Shown here: piece by piece, positions 8,072 through 16,982 of the stretch | How positions within the stretch are numbered: position 1 is the first letter of the stretch | Layout: each line of letters begins with the position of its first letter | NCBI GenBank assembly: GCA_018266375.1 | Contig: JAFEAO010000005.1 | Coordinates: 254,619-318,618 of the forward strand | Reading direction: 5' to 3' | Source of the DNA: Bdellovibrionales bacterium | GTDB lineage: Bacteria > Bdellovibrionota > UBA1018 > CAIMNF01 | Length of the DNA: 64,000 nucleotides | Made by a program: the position numbers and the translations under genes | The notes under the pieces: generated by a model | What the model saw: the letters and a program-made list of their open reading frames with translations, nothing else | Told to the model about the DNA's origin: nothing | Databases searched by the model: none

Positions 8072-8930
8072 GAATCAGATTCGTCGGATTCTTTCGCTAT
8101 CCAAAAATAAAAAGTCCGTCGATGCGGAAACCGACCTCATCTTGTTCCACTTTTTTCGAGACAAGTACCGTGACTACCCGGCTCAGTGCGAGGTGACTCC
8201 AGAGATCGAAAAGTCGGCGCTAGCTATCGCCCGCAGACGCTCTAACGGCGATCCGCTTCAGCATATTTTGGGCTATCAGTTTTTTTACGAGCATGAGTAC
8301 AAGGTCGATCCGCATGTTTTGATCCCGCGCCCGGAGACCGAAATTTTAGTTCAAGCGGCGATCAACTGGGCCAGACACCATGGCTGCCGCAAGATGGCGG
8401 AGCTTGGGCTTGGATCCGGCGTGATTTCCGGAGAAATCTTGTTTGAATGCAAAGGCGTTGTCGGGCTCGCGACCGAGATATCTCCCGATGCGATTCGCCT
8501 CGCAAAAGGCAACCTAGCGACCGTATTGGGCCCGGATTGGAACAAAAGAATCGACATTATTCAAACACAAAGTCCATCGCAGGCCTTTGACTCTCTCCTT
8601 TCAAACGCGCCCTTCGATTTAATTGTTTCAAATCCGCCTTATGTTTCACGAACCGATGAAATCGAAGAAGAGGTTCTGAGGCACGAACCCCACCTGGCAT
8701 TGTTTCCGGACATTCAAAACCCGAACCGTCATCCGAATTTCTTTTACGAAAATTTTTTAAAATATGCGCCACAATTACTCGAGCGTCATGGTGCGGCTTT
8801 TTTTGAAGTTCCGCATGAACGCGCCGGAGAAATCAACGATCTTTTTTCCGCCGTCGGTCAGTCCTATGCCATCGAGCTCATTCCAGATTTGACTGGACGC
8901 CCCCGCGTTCTGAAGGTTACTTTCATTTAA
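8058..8930 (+). CDS. prmC: Release factor glutamine N5-methyltransferase
   Basis: A protein of 290 residues of the HemK/PrmC family. The N-terminal substrate-binding part includes GDPLQHILGYQFF and IPRPETE. A Rossmann SAM-binding domain follows, with the catalytic NPPY at residues 192-195. It methylates the glutamine of the GGQ motif in release factors 1 and 2. The ATG lies 14 bases inside the end of prfA, and its TAA shares one base with the murA ATG, so the three genes are translationally coupled. Confidence 0.95.
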   Translation: MLKLKNQIRRILSLSKNKKSVDAETDLILFHFFRDKYRDYPAQCEVTPEIEKSALAIARRRSNGDPLQHILGYQFFYEHEYKVDPHVLIPRPETEILVQAAINWARHHGCRKMAELGLGSGVISGEILFECKGVVGLATEISPDAIRLAKGNLATVLGPDWNKRIDIIQTQSPSQAFDSLLSNAPFDLIVSNPPYVSRTDEIEEEVLRHEPHLALFPDIQNPNRHPNFFYENFLKYAPQLLERHGAAFFEVPHERAGEINDLFSAVGQSYAIELIPDLTGRPRVLKVTFI

Positions 8931-10195
8931 TGGATTTACTCCGAATTCGCGGTGGAACACGCCTGCAAGGTTCTGTCGAAATCAGCGGCGCAAAGAACGC
9001 GGCCTTGCCGATTCTGTTCGCAGCCATTCTCTCGGATCAAAAATCACATATTTCCAACGTTCCGCTGCTTGCGGATATCGGCACCACGCTCAAAGTTTTG
9101 GATTCGCTCGGCCTAAAAACCGAGTTTCATCTGACCGACCACAAAGTCGTCGTGGACGGGTCAAATCTTGCGTCGGTCGAAGCGCCCTACGATCTCGTCC
9201 GCACCATGCGTGCGTCGGTCCTTGTGCTTGGACCCCTGCTCGCTCGCAAAGGCGAAGCCAAAGTCAGCTTGCCTGGAGGTTGCGCGATCGGTGCGCGTCC
9301 GGTCGACTTCCACCTGTCCGCACTCGAAGCCCTCGGCGCAAAATTCGAGATCGAAGGCGGTTACATCCACGCCAATGCTCCTCAGGGTTTGCGCGGTGGA
9401 GTGATGAAACTCCCCTTCCCAAGCGTCGGCGCAACCGAGAACGCGTTGATGGCTGCGGTGCTCGCCAAGGGCGCGTCGCAAATTCAAAACGCTGCTTGCG
9501 AACCCGAGATTGTCGACCTCGCCGTAGCACTCCGTTCGATGGGCGCGAAGATCGCCGGCGAAGGCACCCCAACCGTCAAAATTGAAGGCGTGGCTAAACT
9601 CGACGGCATGAAACACTCGGTGACGGCCGATCGGATCGAAGCCATGACTTATTTATGCGCGGGTCTCGTCACCGGCGGATCAGTGACCGCTCTCGGTATT
9701 GAAGAAGCCTCAATGACTTCGGCACTCCAAATCCTCACCCAAATGGGCGCGAAAGTGGAATGCGCAAAAAGCAAAATTACCGTGAGCTCGACCGGCGCCC
9801 TAAAGTCAGTGTCCTTTACTACGGAACCGTTTCCAGGATTCCCGACCGATATGCAGGCACAGTTCATGGCGCTTTTGACTCAAGCTCAAGGTGAATCGAC
9901 GATTACAGAAACCATTTTTGAGAATCGGTTTATGCACGTTTCGGAGCTGATCCGCCTGGGTGCAAAAATCTCGACTCAGGGGAATCAAGCAAAGGTTCAG
10001 GGTCCGGTAAAACTATCGGGTGCGATCGTGATGGCAACTGATCTCCGCGCCAGCGCCTCTCTCATTGTTGCAGGACTCATTGCGGGCGGTGAAACGGTGA
10101 TTCGCCGGATTTATCACCTGGATCGCGGTTACGAAAACATCGAAAAGAAGCTCTCCGGGCTCGGAGCTAAAATCACACGCGAGAAAGAGAAGTGA
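8930..10195 (+). CDS. murA: UDP-N-acetylglucosamine 1-carboxyvinyltransferase
   Basis: A protein of 421 residues with the inside-out alpha/beta barrel signature of the family. Lys22-Asn23 lie in SGAKNAALP, and the catalytic cysteine is Cys118 in PGGCAIGARP. A Cys rather than Asp at this position predicts fosfomycin sensitivity in related enzymes. It transfers enolpyruvate from PEP to UDP-GlcNAc, the first committed step of peptidoglycan synthesis. The start overlaps the prmC stop by one base. Length and motifs are normal. Confidence 0.97.
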   Translation: MDLLRIRGGTRLQGSVEISGAKNAALPILFAAILSDQKSHISNVPLLADIGTTLKVLDSLGLKTEFHLTDHKVVVDGSNLASVEAPYDLVRTMRASVLVLGPLLARKGEAKVSLPGGCAIGARPVDFHLSALEALGAKFEIEGGYIHANAPQGLRGGVMKLPFPSVGATENALMAAVLAKGASQIQNAACEPEIVDLAVALRSMGAKIAGEGTPTVKIEGVAKLDGMKHSVTADRIEAMTYLCAGLVTGGSVTALGIEEASMTSALQILTQMGAKVECAKSKITVSSTGALKSVSFTTEPFPGFPTDMQAQFMALLTQAQGESTITETIFENRFMHVSELIRLGAKISTQGNQAKVQGPVKLSGAIVMATDLRASASLIVAGLIAGGETVIRRIYHLDRGYENIEKKLSGLGAKITREKEK

Positions 10196-10204
10196 GACAG
10201 AATT

Positions 10205-10858
10205 ATGATTACCGACAAAAAAGTCGAACAGTATTGTATCGATCACTCCACCCCACCGGGCAGCACCCACAAAGAACTCATTCAGACCACCCATCAGCAG
10301 CTTCCACAAGCGGCTCGCATGCAAGTTGGTGCCCTCGAAGGGCGTTTTCTATCCTTGATTGCGCAAATCACCGGCACGAAGACCGTTTTGGAATTCGGGA
10401 CCTTTACCGGATACAGCGCCCTGTCTTTTGCCGAAGGACTGCCGGCAGGCGGCAAAGTAACCACTCTCGACATCGATCCGAAGGCGACTAAGATTGCGCA
10501 AGAACATTGGAACAAAAACCCGAACGGCAAAAAGATCGAACTCATTTTGGGTAGCGCTCTCGACTCGGCCAAAAAGCTTGCCCAGGAAATCCGGCAAGGC
10601 TTGCGGCCCAAGTTTGATCTCGCTTTCATCGACGCGGATAAAGCCAACTACGAAAACTACTATGAAGCTTCGCTAGGACTACTCAAATCAGGCGGAGTCA
10701 TCCTCATCGACAACGTTCTCTGGAACGGCGAAGTGCTTGCGCCCGAAGACGCCGCCGGTGAAGCCATCGCAAAATTCAACGAAAAAGTAACCTCCGACAA
10801 TCGCGTGGAAAAAGTATTGCTTCCGATCCGTGACGGGATTTATTTAATCCGCACATAA
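10205..10858 (+). CDS. Class I SAM-dependent O-methyltransferase (caffeoyl-CoA/catechol OMT family)
   Basis: A soluble protein of 217 residues. SAM motif I is LEFGTFTGYSAL, followed by TLDIDPK (ribose-binding acid) and LAFIDADKANYENYY with the metal-binding aspartates typical of the divalent-cation-dependent O-methyltransferase_3 family. The C-terminal NVLWNGEV is also family-typical. The substrate cannot be deduced from sequence; bacterial members methylate small catechols or other hydroxyl compounds. It follows murA by 9 bases and is the last gene of the run. It converges on the large secreted-protein gene with a 32-bp spacer. Confidence 0.88.
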   Translation: MITDKKVEQYCIDHSTPPGSTHKELIQTTHQQLPQAARMQVGALEGRFLSLIAQITGTKTVLEFGTFTGYSALSFAEGLPAGGKVTTLDIDPKATKIAQEHWNKNPNGKKIELILGSALDSAKKLAQEIRQGLRPKFDLAFIDADKANYENYYEASLGLLKSGGVILIDNVLWNGEVLAPEDAAGEAIAKFNEKVTSDNRVEKVLLPIRDGIYLIRT

Positions 10859-10890
10859 CGTAAATCACGCGTGCCGATCAGCTCATCGGA

Positions 10891-13800
10891 TTAGTAAGTA
10901 CAGGTATCGCCGGTTTGAGTCGCTCCGGCCGGACAAGTACCGAATCCGTTCACTTGCCAGAGTTCCTTCAGTGTAATATTCTTAATTTGCGTGGTATCGA
11001 CCACGGTGTCGATCGGCTTCAGGGTCTTCGTGCCCATGATTTCGAACATTTGCTCGACCCGCACGTGAATTTGCGTGCGCTCTGCAGCCGCGCAACGGCG
11101 TTTTGTACTGCTTTCTACATAAGTACGGCGATATGGCGAACCGACGGCATTTTCAGGGCATCCATAAATCGCGGCCGCACGAACGTAGACCGGACAAGCA
11201 ATTGCCCCTGCCGGATCCGATGATGGGATTGGAGCTTTCATTCTTGCCGCGGTATAGCCAGTCACCAAGTCGTTCCAACCTTGACCTGTTGGACGAGCCA
11301 ATGTCGAAACCAACTCGAAAGCGCCCGCGGCGGTACTGCCGCCGGCTTTACCCTGCTGATTTTGAACGACCATCGGGTTCAGGCGTCCGCGAACAACGAC
11401 ATCCGCAAAACTGCCGTACTGATTGCATCTTGCTCCGTCGAGAGTGTACCAACCAGTCAGCAGGCGACCTGTACGGTCAACGAGCTCGATCGCGTTAGTT
11501 TGGCCGCCATCGGCCGCGGCATCGCTGGAAGCCCAAAGAGCATCGAAATTTGCATAACCATCTTTGTCATTTTCGACGCAGTCAAATTTAACCGGAGAAG
11601 CGCCGGACGTATTTGCACTACCGAATTGGAATCCGCAGCAGTTCAATTTTTTATTAATCGCATTACCAAACCGCAAAGCGTAACTCGAACCGGTAACCAA
11701 CGGCGATGTCTCGGATGAACCGTCGCATTTGTTGTCCGCAGGAAGGAAACTGCAACTTCCTCCGTTACCGAAGGTGTAACCCAACTGACATTGCCAGATC
11801 CCGCGTTGATAGAGCTCGGTGTTGCTTGGAGCAGGAACGCCGACCGACGGCGACAAAAGGATTTTGTCGACGATCACGCCGCCCGAAGTCTGCTCACTTG
11901 CAGAGTTCATCACCAAGATCCCTTTGTGGAATGATGGGTTGAACTTCTGTACGAACATCACGCGATCAGGATTATCGGTCCACGCACTCATCGCGGGTAC
12001 GCAGCGATAACCCGAAAGCGGATCGGTCGAGTCAATTACTTCCATGACTTCGTTGACGTTCGGACATCCGCACTTCGACGTTGTTCCGAACGCGGATGCC
12101 ATCCGTCCGTCGATGCCGGCACCGTTATCATTTGCGATCGCTACCGGGCCATAGAAAGCATTGGGTTTGCCGTCGGCGGCACGCTGAGAAAGCACATCAA
12201 GCGTATCCCCGCCGAATCTCTGAGATCCGTTCGAACTCAAAACAGACGCCGGCTGAGGCAAGGATGACGATGCCGAAACAATCGGCGTCGTCAATTCATC
12301 CCCCGCCTGCATACACACGCAGTGCAAGTAGTCGTGATAAACGTAGTGAGGCACGAGCTTTGGTAAACTTGCTGTCGGTGAAGGCGAGGCATACGGAACC
12401 GAATACTGATACGGAGTTGCAGCCGGGTTCGGCGGAGCGTACATACTATCGTCCGTAAATGAATCCGTCCGAGGCGTGTCGGTGCCTCCTACGTTTGCGA
12501 TTTGTAAGTCGTAGCGAACAGGTAATCTCCCGCTACCGCAAACTGGGTAGCCTTGCGCGTTCCGGATAAATTCTGTTTTTGACGAATCGTCCACTGCTTC
12601 GGTAGACGGACCTGCCGGACTGGTTGCCGGTCCTGCGTAACCCAAGAGATCCGGGCGGCATGCCAACTTACCACCGCCAACATCCTTCAAATTGTAATTT
12701 ACCGGACACGTACAGACCCCTCCAGTATCGAGGTACTGACCTTCTTTACAGCCAACGCACTTCCAGCCGACCTGATCCCAGAGGTCGCCGGCATTATCGC
12801 ACACGCAAAGGTCGCCGCTCGTACAAGCTGGATTTGATGTATCCGTCAAATCCCAACATTCGCGGTGAGCCGGGTGAGCAGGATCGGTGGAGGTACAGGT
12901 TCTAAAGCAACCCACTGCTTTCGTTCCGGCGATGACACCTGCATTGTTAGCGATCGGAGTGGCTGCAGCGGTCACGCCGTAAGCCGCGATCATCGCATCC
13001 CATGGTTTCCAATCGGTGAAAGCCGCTGCTGCAGTATCAATCGTACCGTAATCTTTAAGAACAGGTTTTACGCCCGGAGTTGGAGTTGGAGTTGGAGTCG
13101 GAGTCGGAGTTGGAGACGAGCCTGAGTTCACGACAAAAAGCCCACTCGTTGAACAGAGCGAAGGACCCCCAGGTGATGGCGCTGGACCTCCGCAGTTTTG
13201 AGCGGTGTTGTAGCCGACATGACAATAACATGCTTTCAAACTCGCAAAAGCCGCCGGAGTGTTACAGGTGAACCAGTTATCACCGGGGCCGCTACCGCAA
13301 TCACACCAATTCCCCCCCCCTGCAGCACTAGGGATAGGGCATCGTGGAACATAACAAGCTCCCGCCTGACCCACCAAAAAATCTCCAAGCGCTTCCAGGC
13401 TCTGCTCCGACACGGATTTCACAGTATCTTTGGCCTTGATCGCGAATTCCTGCGTTTTCTTGCCAAGATTGGCGATGAACTCAAATTTGCTTTTTGTATC
13501 GTTATTTACGACACAATAAATGGCGCCACACGTAATTGTTAGGGTTGTCTGGTGAGCCAAGGTATCCTCGGGAACCGCGGTTAACGATACCGTGCAACTT
13601 GCGCCCGCGTTTAAATTGGTGCAATTATTAGTGTTGGTCAGCACGAAGTTGCCGTCTGGATTATCAGTCCTTATCACACAGTTGTTATAATTTACGGTGC
13701 CGTTATTCGTGATTATGATCGAAAGCGGCGCGCTCGGGGTGCCGGCAGGTAGCACTCCAAAGTCGTGACTATTAGGATTGAATGTTGCTGCGCCTCCCGG

Positions 13801-15240
13801 TCCTGGCGTAGGAGTTGAGATCAATCGATACTCAATATCCATGTTGCCGTCGCCATCGAAGTCACCCTGAATATTTTCATAATAGCCAGCAGTAAGTAGT
13901 TCTGGATTTGTAGCATTACAATATGCGACGGCATTCGCAGGCACTGGCCCAGGACCGTCACCGCTAAGGTAGCAAGGCGAGCCCGTATAAGTTGAAAAAC
14001 AAGAACTAAAAGGCGTCGTCCCGCCCGTAGATTGATAATAGTACGTACAATTCCTGTATCGGTAGTGTGTCGAATCGATAGGCCATGGATCGCATTCTGA
14101 AACAGGCGGCGAGCAGGCAAGAGCTTTCGCGTCCGGCACAACAATGTCATAAGCTTTTTTAGCATATTTCAGGGCCGTTTTGTTGTTTTTGATCATCTGC
14201 TCGATGATCGCCCACTTGTCATCCATTTTTTTATTCGGATTATACTGAAGTCCAAATGGACCGGTGTAACCCGAGGCCATGACGACAGGCTCATAGCCGG
14301 TGACGCAGGCACATCCTACGTTTAAACCGGCATTTTTTACCCGATGCGTGTCGCCTGCACCCAAGTAGCACTGAAATATTCTATTGCCTGCATCCCATCT
14401 GATCGCTGAATTATCCGGGACTGGCGCTGCCGCGCCTCCCGGTCCCGAAAACAAAGACGGACGCAATTGGGTTTCAGGGTTCATCACTGGAACAACATTG
14501 TTTGGCGCGGTCGCAGTAGGAACGCAAATTTTCGATGAGCCCGATGCCGTTCCAAAACCGATGGTGGTCCCCATCGGCGTCGAGTTCATCGAGGACATAT
14601 AATCGACCGCCGGACTTGCAGCTGGATTTACGAAGTCAGAAAGAAATTGTACTTGCGATATCGGCGCGCCGACGCTCGGATCCAATTTCATCGGCTGTGC
14701 TCCGGCAACTTCACAGGTGTAACCAGAACAACATGTACTTTGTGTTCCAACTAACCCAGTACACTGGCGTCCGGCGCCGCCTACACTGAAATCACACGCG
14801 CTTGGCGGAGAACCAGTAGGCGTCGGGGTTGGCGTTGGCGAACTACACGGGCCGGCTGGATCTATCTCACAATGGGTTTCATAACCACTTACATCAAACC
14901 ACATCGGCGTGCAACTTACCATTGAGTACGCCGGTCGGTTTTGACAACGACAACGTCCAGTAGCGTCCGGATCAGTCCAGCCGCTAGGGTAGGTGGCCGT
15001 ATCACAAAAAGTTGCGATTTGAGCAGCATAAGGAGGGCTTGTCTGATGTCCGGGCCCTGGAGGAATGCAGAGTTCAGTACAAGTGGTCATTGGGTTAGGA
15101 TCAAAAGGAGTTCCAAACGTGGCCATGCAATCCACAGGACACTGGGCCCTGGCTGCATCCAAAGCAAACAGTTGCGCACTCAGTATTAGCACCACACACG
15201 AATACTGACTTAGAATTTTATATATCCCCTTAAGCCCCAT
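10891..15240 (-). CDS. Very large secreted Cys-rich protein with Pro-Thr linkers and an ASH/HYDIN-type domain
   Basis: About 1,449 residues. The chosen ATG gives MGLKGIYKILSQY followed by a hydrophobic core and AARA-QC, a Sec signal peptide. An ATG 18 bases further upstream lies at or before the start point predicted from the TATAAT at 15262-15267, and GGAGAG precedes the chosen start. The mature chain is rich in Cys, Gly, Pro and Thr, with two Pro-Thr linkers, short EGF-like Cys clusters, and around residues 485-575 a beta-sandwich segment (NPNSHDFGVLPAGTPSAPLS) of the choice-of-anchor-D/ASH class. I see no catalytic motif. It is probably a surface or periplasmic structural protein or an adhesin; its function is unknown. 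Confidence 0.8.
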   Translation of the reverse strand: MGLKGIYKILSQYSCVVLILSAQLFALDAARAQCPVDCMATFGTPFDPNPMTTCTELCIPPGPGHQTSPPYAAQIATFCDTATYPSGWTDPDATGRCRCQNRPAYSMVSCTPMWFDVSGYETHCEIDPAGPCSSPTPTPTPTGSPPSACDFSVGGAGRQCTGLVGTQSTCCSGYTCEVAGAQPMKLDPSVGAPISQVQFLSDFVNPAASPAVDYMSSMNSTPMGTTIGFGTASGSSKICVPTATAPNNVVPVMNPETQLRPSLFSGPGGAAAPVPDNSAIRWDAGNRIFQCYLGAGDTHRVKNAGLNVGCACVTGYEPVVMASGYTGPFGLQYNPNKKMDDKWAIIEQMIKNNKTALKYAKKAYDIVVPDAKALACSPPVSECDPWPIDSTHYRYRNCTYYYQSTGGTTPFSSCFSTYTGSPCYLSGDGPGPVPANAVAYCNATNPELLTAGYYENIQGDFDGDGNMDIEYRLISTPTPGPGGAATFNPNSHDFGVLPAGTPSAPLSIIITNNGTVNYNNCVIRTDNPDGNFVLTNTNNCTNLNAGASCTVSLTAVPEDTLAHQTTLTITCGAIYCVVNNDTKSKFEFIANLGKKTQEFAIKAKDTVKSVSEQSLEALGDFLVGQAGACYVPRCPIPSAAGGGNWCDCGSGPGDNWFTCNTPAAFASLKACYCHVGYNTAQNCGGPAPSPGGPSLCSTSGLFVVNSGSSPTPTPTPTPTPTPGVKPVLKDYGTIDTAAAAFTDWKPWDAMIAAYGVTAAATPIANNAGVIAGTKAVGCFRTCTSTDPAHPAHRECWDLTDTSNPACTSGDLCVCDNAGDLWDQVGWKCVGCKEGQYLDTGGVCTCPVNYNLKDVGGGKLACRPDLLGYAGPATSPAGPSTEAVDDSSKTEFIRNAQGYPVCGSGRLPVRYDLQIANVGGTDTPRTDSFTDDSMYAPPNPAATPYQYSVPYASPSPTASLPKLVPHYVYHDYLHCVCMQAGDELTTPIVSASSSLPQPASVLSSNGSQRFGGDTLDVLSQRAADGKPNAFYGPVAIANDNGAGIDGRMASAFGTTSKCGCPNVNEVMEVIDSTDPLSGYRCVPAMSAWTDNPDRVMFVQKFNPSFHKGILVMNSASEQTSGGVIVDKILLSPSVGVPAPSNTELYQRGIWQCQLGYTFGNGGSCSFLPADNKCDGSSETSPLVTGSSYALRFGNAINKKLNCCGFQFGSANTSGASPVKFDCVENDKDGYANFDALWASSDAAADGGQTNAIELVDRTGRLLTGWYTLDGARCNQYGSFADVVVRGRLNPMVVQNQQGKAGGSTAAGAFELVSTLARPTGQGWNDLVTGYTAARMKAPIPSSDPAGAIACPVYVRAAAIYGCPENAVGSPYRRTYVESSTKRRCAAAERTQIHVRVEQMFEIMGTKTLKPIDTVVDTTQIKNITLKELWQVNGFGTCPAGATQTGDTCTY
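13076..13117 (-). repeat. Hexanucleotide tandem repeat encoding a Pro-Thr linker
   Basis: Seven back-to-back copies of GGAGTY (plus strand; the last is GGAGAC) encode a (Pro-Thr)n spacer in the large secreted protein. Each unit is two codons, so copy-number change by slippage would lengthen or shorten the linker without a frameshift. Confidence 0.85.
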
Positions 15241-15261
15241 CACCAACGTTCTCTCCATAAT

Positions 15262-15267
15262 ATTATA
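15262..15267 (-). promoter_or_regulatory. Candidate -10 element for the large secreted protein
   Basis: A perfect TATAAT on the minus strand lies 22 bases before the chosen ATG. No good -35 sequence is visible 16-18 bases upstream, so it may depend on an activator or an alternative context. Confidence 0.35.
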
Positions 15268-15373
15268 GAGTTTTTTCGGATCTAAAGACACATAAAATCT
15301 AACTCAATGACTTTGGTCGAGAAAAAACGTCAAGCGAATCAACGCATTAAATTCCAGCGTAAATCCAAATTTT

Positions 15374-15379
15374 TATAAT
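15374..15379 (+). promoter_or_regulatory. Candidate -10 element for the lipoprotein gene
   Basis: A perfect TATAAT in an AT-rich stretch about 95 bases before the lipoprotein ATG. The -35 region is not recognisable. Confidence 0.3.
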
Positions 15380-15472
15380 CCAGCCTCTTCAGGTGTCTTT
15401 TTGCTTGGGTAAATGGAAATCGGGGATATACAATGAAACACGTTGAACCATTCATCTGTGAAGGAGACCGAT

Positions 15473-16225
15473 ATGATGAAAACTTTTTCTAAGTTCGCGT
15501 TTACTTGTGTACTCGCGATCTCTCTCTCTGCCTGCAGCGGCGGCCAAAAATTCTTCGATACTGCCAATATGGTAGTCAGTACCCACGGTACGAACGACTC
15601 TTATGTTGATTTGAGCGCCACGTTCGAGATGGGAAACGTCTCCCTGACTGAAGCGACCTTTAACGTCGTCGATCCAAACAACCATAACAACGTCGGCAGC
15701 GTCAGCTTCCAACAACTTCCAAGCGGTAAAGGTACCGTGAGCCTGAGCGTAAACATGACAACTCTCGTGCACGCCGATCCGGATCTGGGCTTGGCCCTTC
15801 CGAACGGCAACGCACTTCCACTCTCTTTGAACATCGAACGCGGCGATTCAATGGGTATCCCTGTCGGCGACTACTCTCGCGTTTATCTCGGTGGTAGCCT
15901 GCAAACCACCCTCTTCGCCGGTCTTGCGATCGCGATCGAAGGCTTGGACCAAGTAATGGACCGCTTGAGCACGGGTGCGAACATCTTCTTTATGTTCCGT
16001 CCAAACGATAACCTTATGGCTGTCGGCGGCATTTACGCGAGCCCGAATCCACACCAAAACGGTGTAGCGGTTTTCGGAAAGTACTCTCGTAGCGGCGGCA
16101 TGCTCGACGAAGAAATCGACGAGTCTCTAGACAACGATTTCTACAGACTCGATCATGAAACTCAAAACCGCCTCATGAACTTCATGTACGGCGAACCTAA
16201 AACGATCCAACTAAAAAACATCTAA
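15473..16225 (+). CDS. Lipoprotein of unknown function
   Basis: About 250 residues. The start is set at the first of two adjacent ATG codons because AAGGAG lies 7 bases upstream. The sequence begins MMKTFSKFAFTC with a hydrophobic core and the lipobox LSAC-SGG, so it is exported and acylated. The mature part has alternating beta-strand-like segments (VDLSATFEMGNVSLTEATFNV) and no recognised catalytic motif. It sits alone on its strand with its own terminator. The residue after the lipid Cys is Ser, which under the E. coli rule favours the outer membrane. Confidence 0.85.
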   Translation: MMKTFSKFAFTCVLAISLSACSGGQKFFDTANMVVSTHGTNDSYVDLSATFEMGNVSLTEATFNVVDPNNHNNVGSVSFQQLPSGKGTVSLSVNMTTLVHADPDLGLALPNGNALPLSLNIERGDSMGIPVGDYSRVYLGGSLQTTLFAGLAIAIEGLDQVMDRLSTGANIFFMFRPNDNLMAVGGIYASPNPHQNGVAVFGKYSRSGGMLDEEIDESLDNDFYRLDHETQNRLMNFMYGEPKTIQLKNI

Positions 16226-16241
16226 TCCAAACCTTTAACGA

Positions 16242-16277
16242 CCCTGCCTGGGATCTTCTCAGGCAGGGTTTTTTATT
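16242..16277 (+). terminator. Strong intrinsic terminator after the lipoprotein gene
   Basis: A perfect 9-bp GC-rich stem (CCCTGCCTG / CAGGCAGGG) is followed at once by TTTTTTATT. It overlaps the stop codon of the convergent truC-like gene by a few bases. On the minus strand there is no T run, so it acts for the plus strand only. Confidence 0.93.
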
Positions 16278-16951
16278 GGGCAAAATCCAGCCTGATCAAA
16301 GAGCGCATGCCACCTTCTCCCCCACTTGCTCCGGTGATAAATTTTTTCGCCCGTCATCGGATGAGTGAATTCCAAACTATACGCCTTCAAAAACAACCCG
16401 CTGCCCGGAACAAGCTCGCGCCACAGGCGATTGTGTTTGCCATCTCCATAGACGGTGTCGCCCACGATCGGGTGTGACTCGTGCTTTAAACTGCGGCGGA
16501 TTTGATGCATTTTCCCTGTTTTAGGTCGTGCAAGAACGAGGGTGTATCTTGAGCGCGCGTGCTTCCCGATCGGACGGTCGATCTCGAAACGATGAAGCGA
16601 AATGAAGTTGGTCTCGCCATGGGTTTCGTCCGCGACGGTAAACTGTCCCTGAAGCCATCCGCGCGCGACCGCGAAGTAGTCTTTTTTTACCGTGCGTTCT
16701 TTGAATTGTTTTTGAAGCTTTGAGGCGATCTCCGAGCTTAGCGCAAACACCATCACGCCGGACGTGGCTCCATCCAGGCGATGAACCGGGTAAATGTATT
16801 TGCCGGTTTGAATGCGTAAATTTTTAACCATGTGTTCTTTAAGAACAGACGCGCCCGGCATTCCGCGCTCCGGCGGATGCACTTGAATTCCCGCGGGCTT
16901 ATCGACCACGAGGAGATGTTCGTCTTGATAAAGAATGCGGATCGAGGTCAC
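16259..16951 (-). CDS. truC: RNA pseudouridine synthase, TruC-like (RluA family)
   Basis: About 230 residues starting at a GTG that gives VTSIRILYQDEHLLVVDKP, the exact N-terminal motif of the family. A longer frame would run into the upstream transpeptidase gene. There is no S4 domain. The catalytic aspartate is Asp60 in HRLDGATSG, and PKTGKMHQIRR and HPIVGDTVYGD follow in order. The short size and these variants match TruC, which modifies U65 in some tRNAs, better than RluC/RluD. The target RNA is inferred from similarity only. Confidence 0.85.
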   Translation of the reverse strand: MTSIRILYQDEHLLVVDKPAGIQVHPPERGMPGASVLKEHMVKNLRIQTGKYIYPVHRLDGATSGVMVFALSSEIASKLQKQFKERTVKKDYFAVARGWLQGQFTVADETHGETNFISLHRFEIDRPIGKHARSRYTLVLARPKTGKMHQIRRSLKHESHPIVGDTVYGDGKHNRLWRELVPGSGLFLKAYSLEFTHPMTGEKIYHRSKWGRRWHALFDQAGFCPIKNPA

Positions 16952-16982
16952 GAACGCAGCATAGCATGCGCTCCGACGAGGC

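Noticed and set aside
10874-10889. Bidirectional terminator between the O-methyltransferase and the large secreted protein
   Set aside because: The hairpin is only 5 bp (CCGAT/ATCGG) and has no T run on either strand.
13076-13117. CRISPR-like or intergenic satellite repeat
   Set aside because: The unit is six bases without spacers and lies in frame inside a gene as a Pro-Thr linker.
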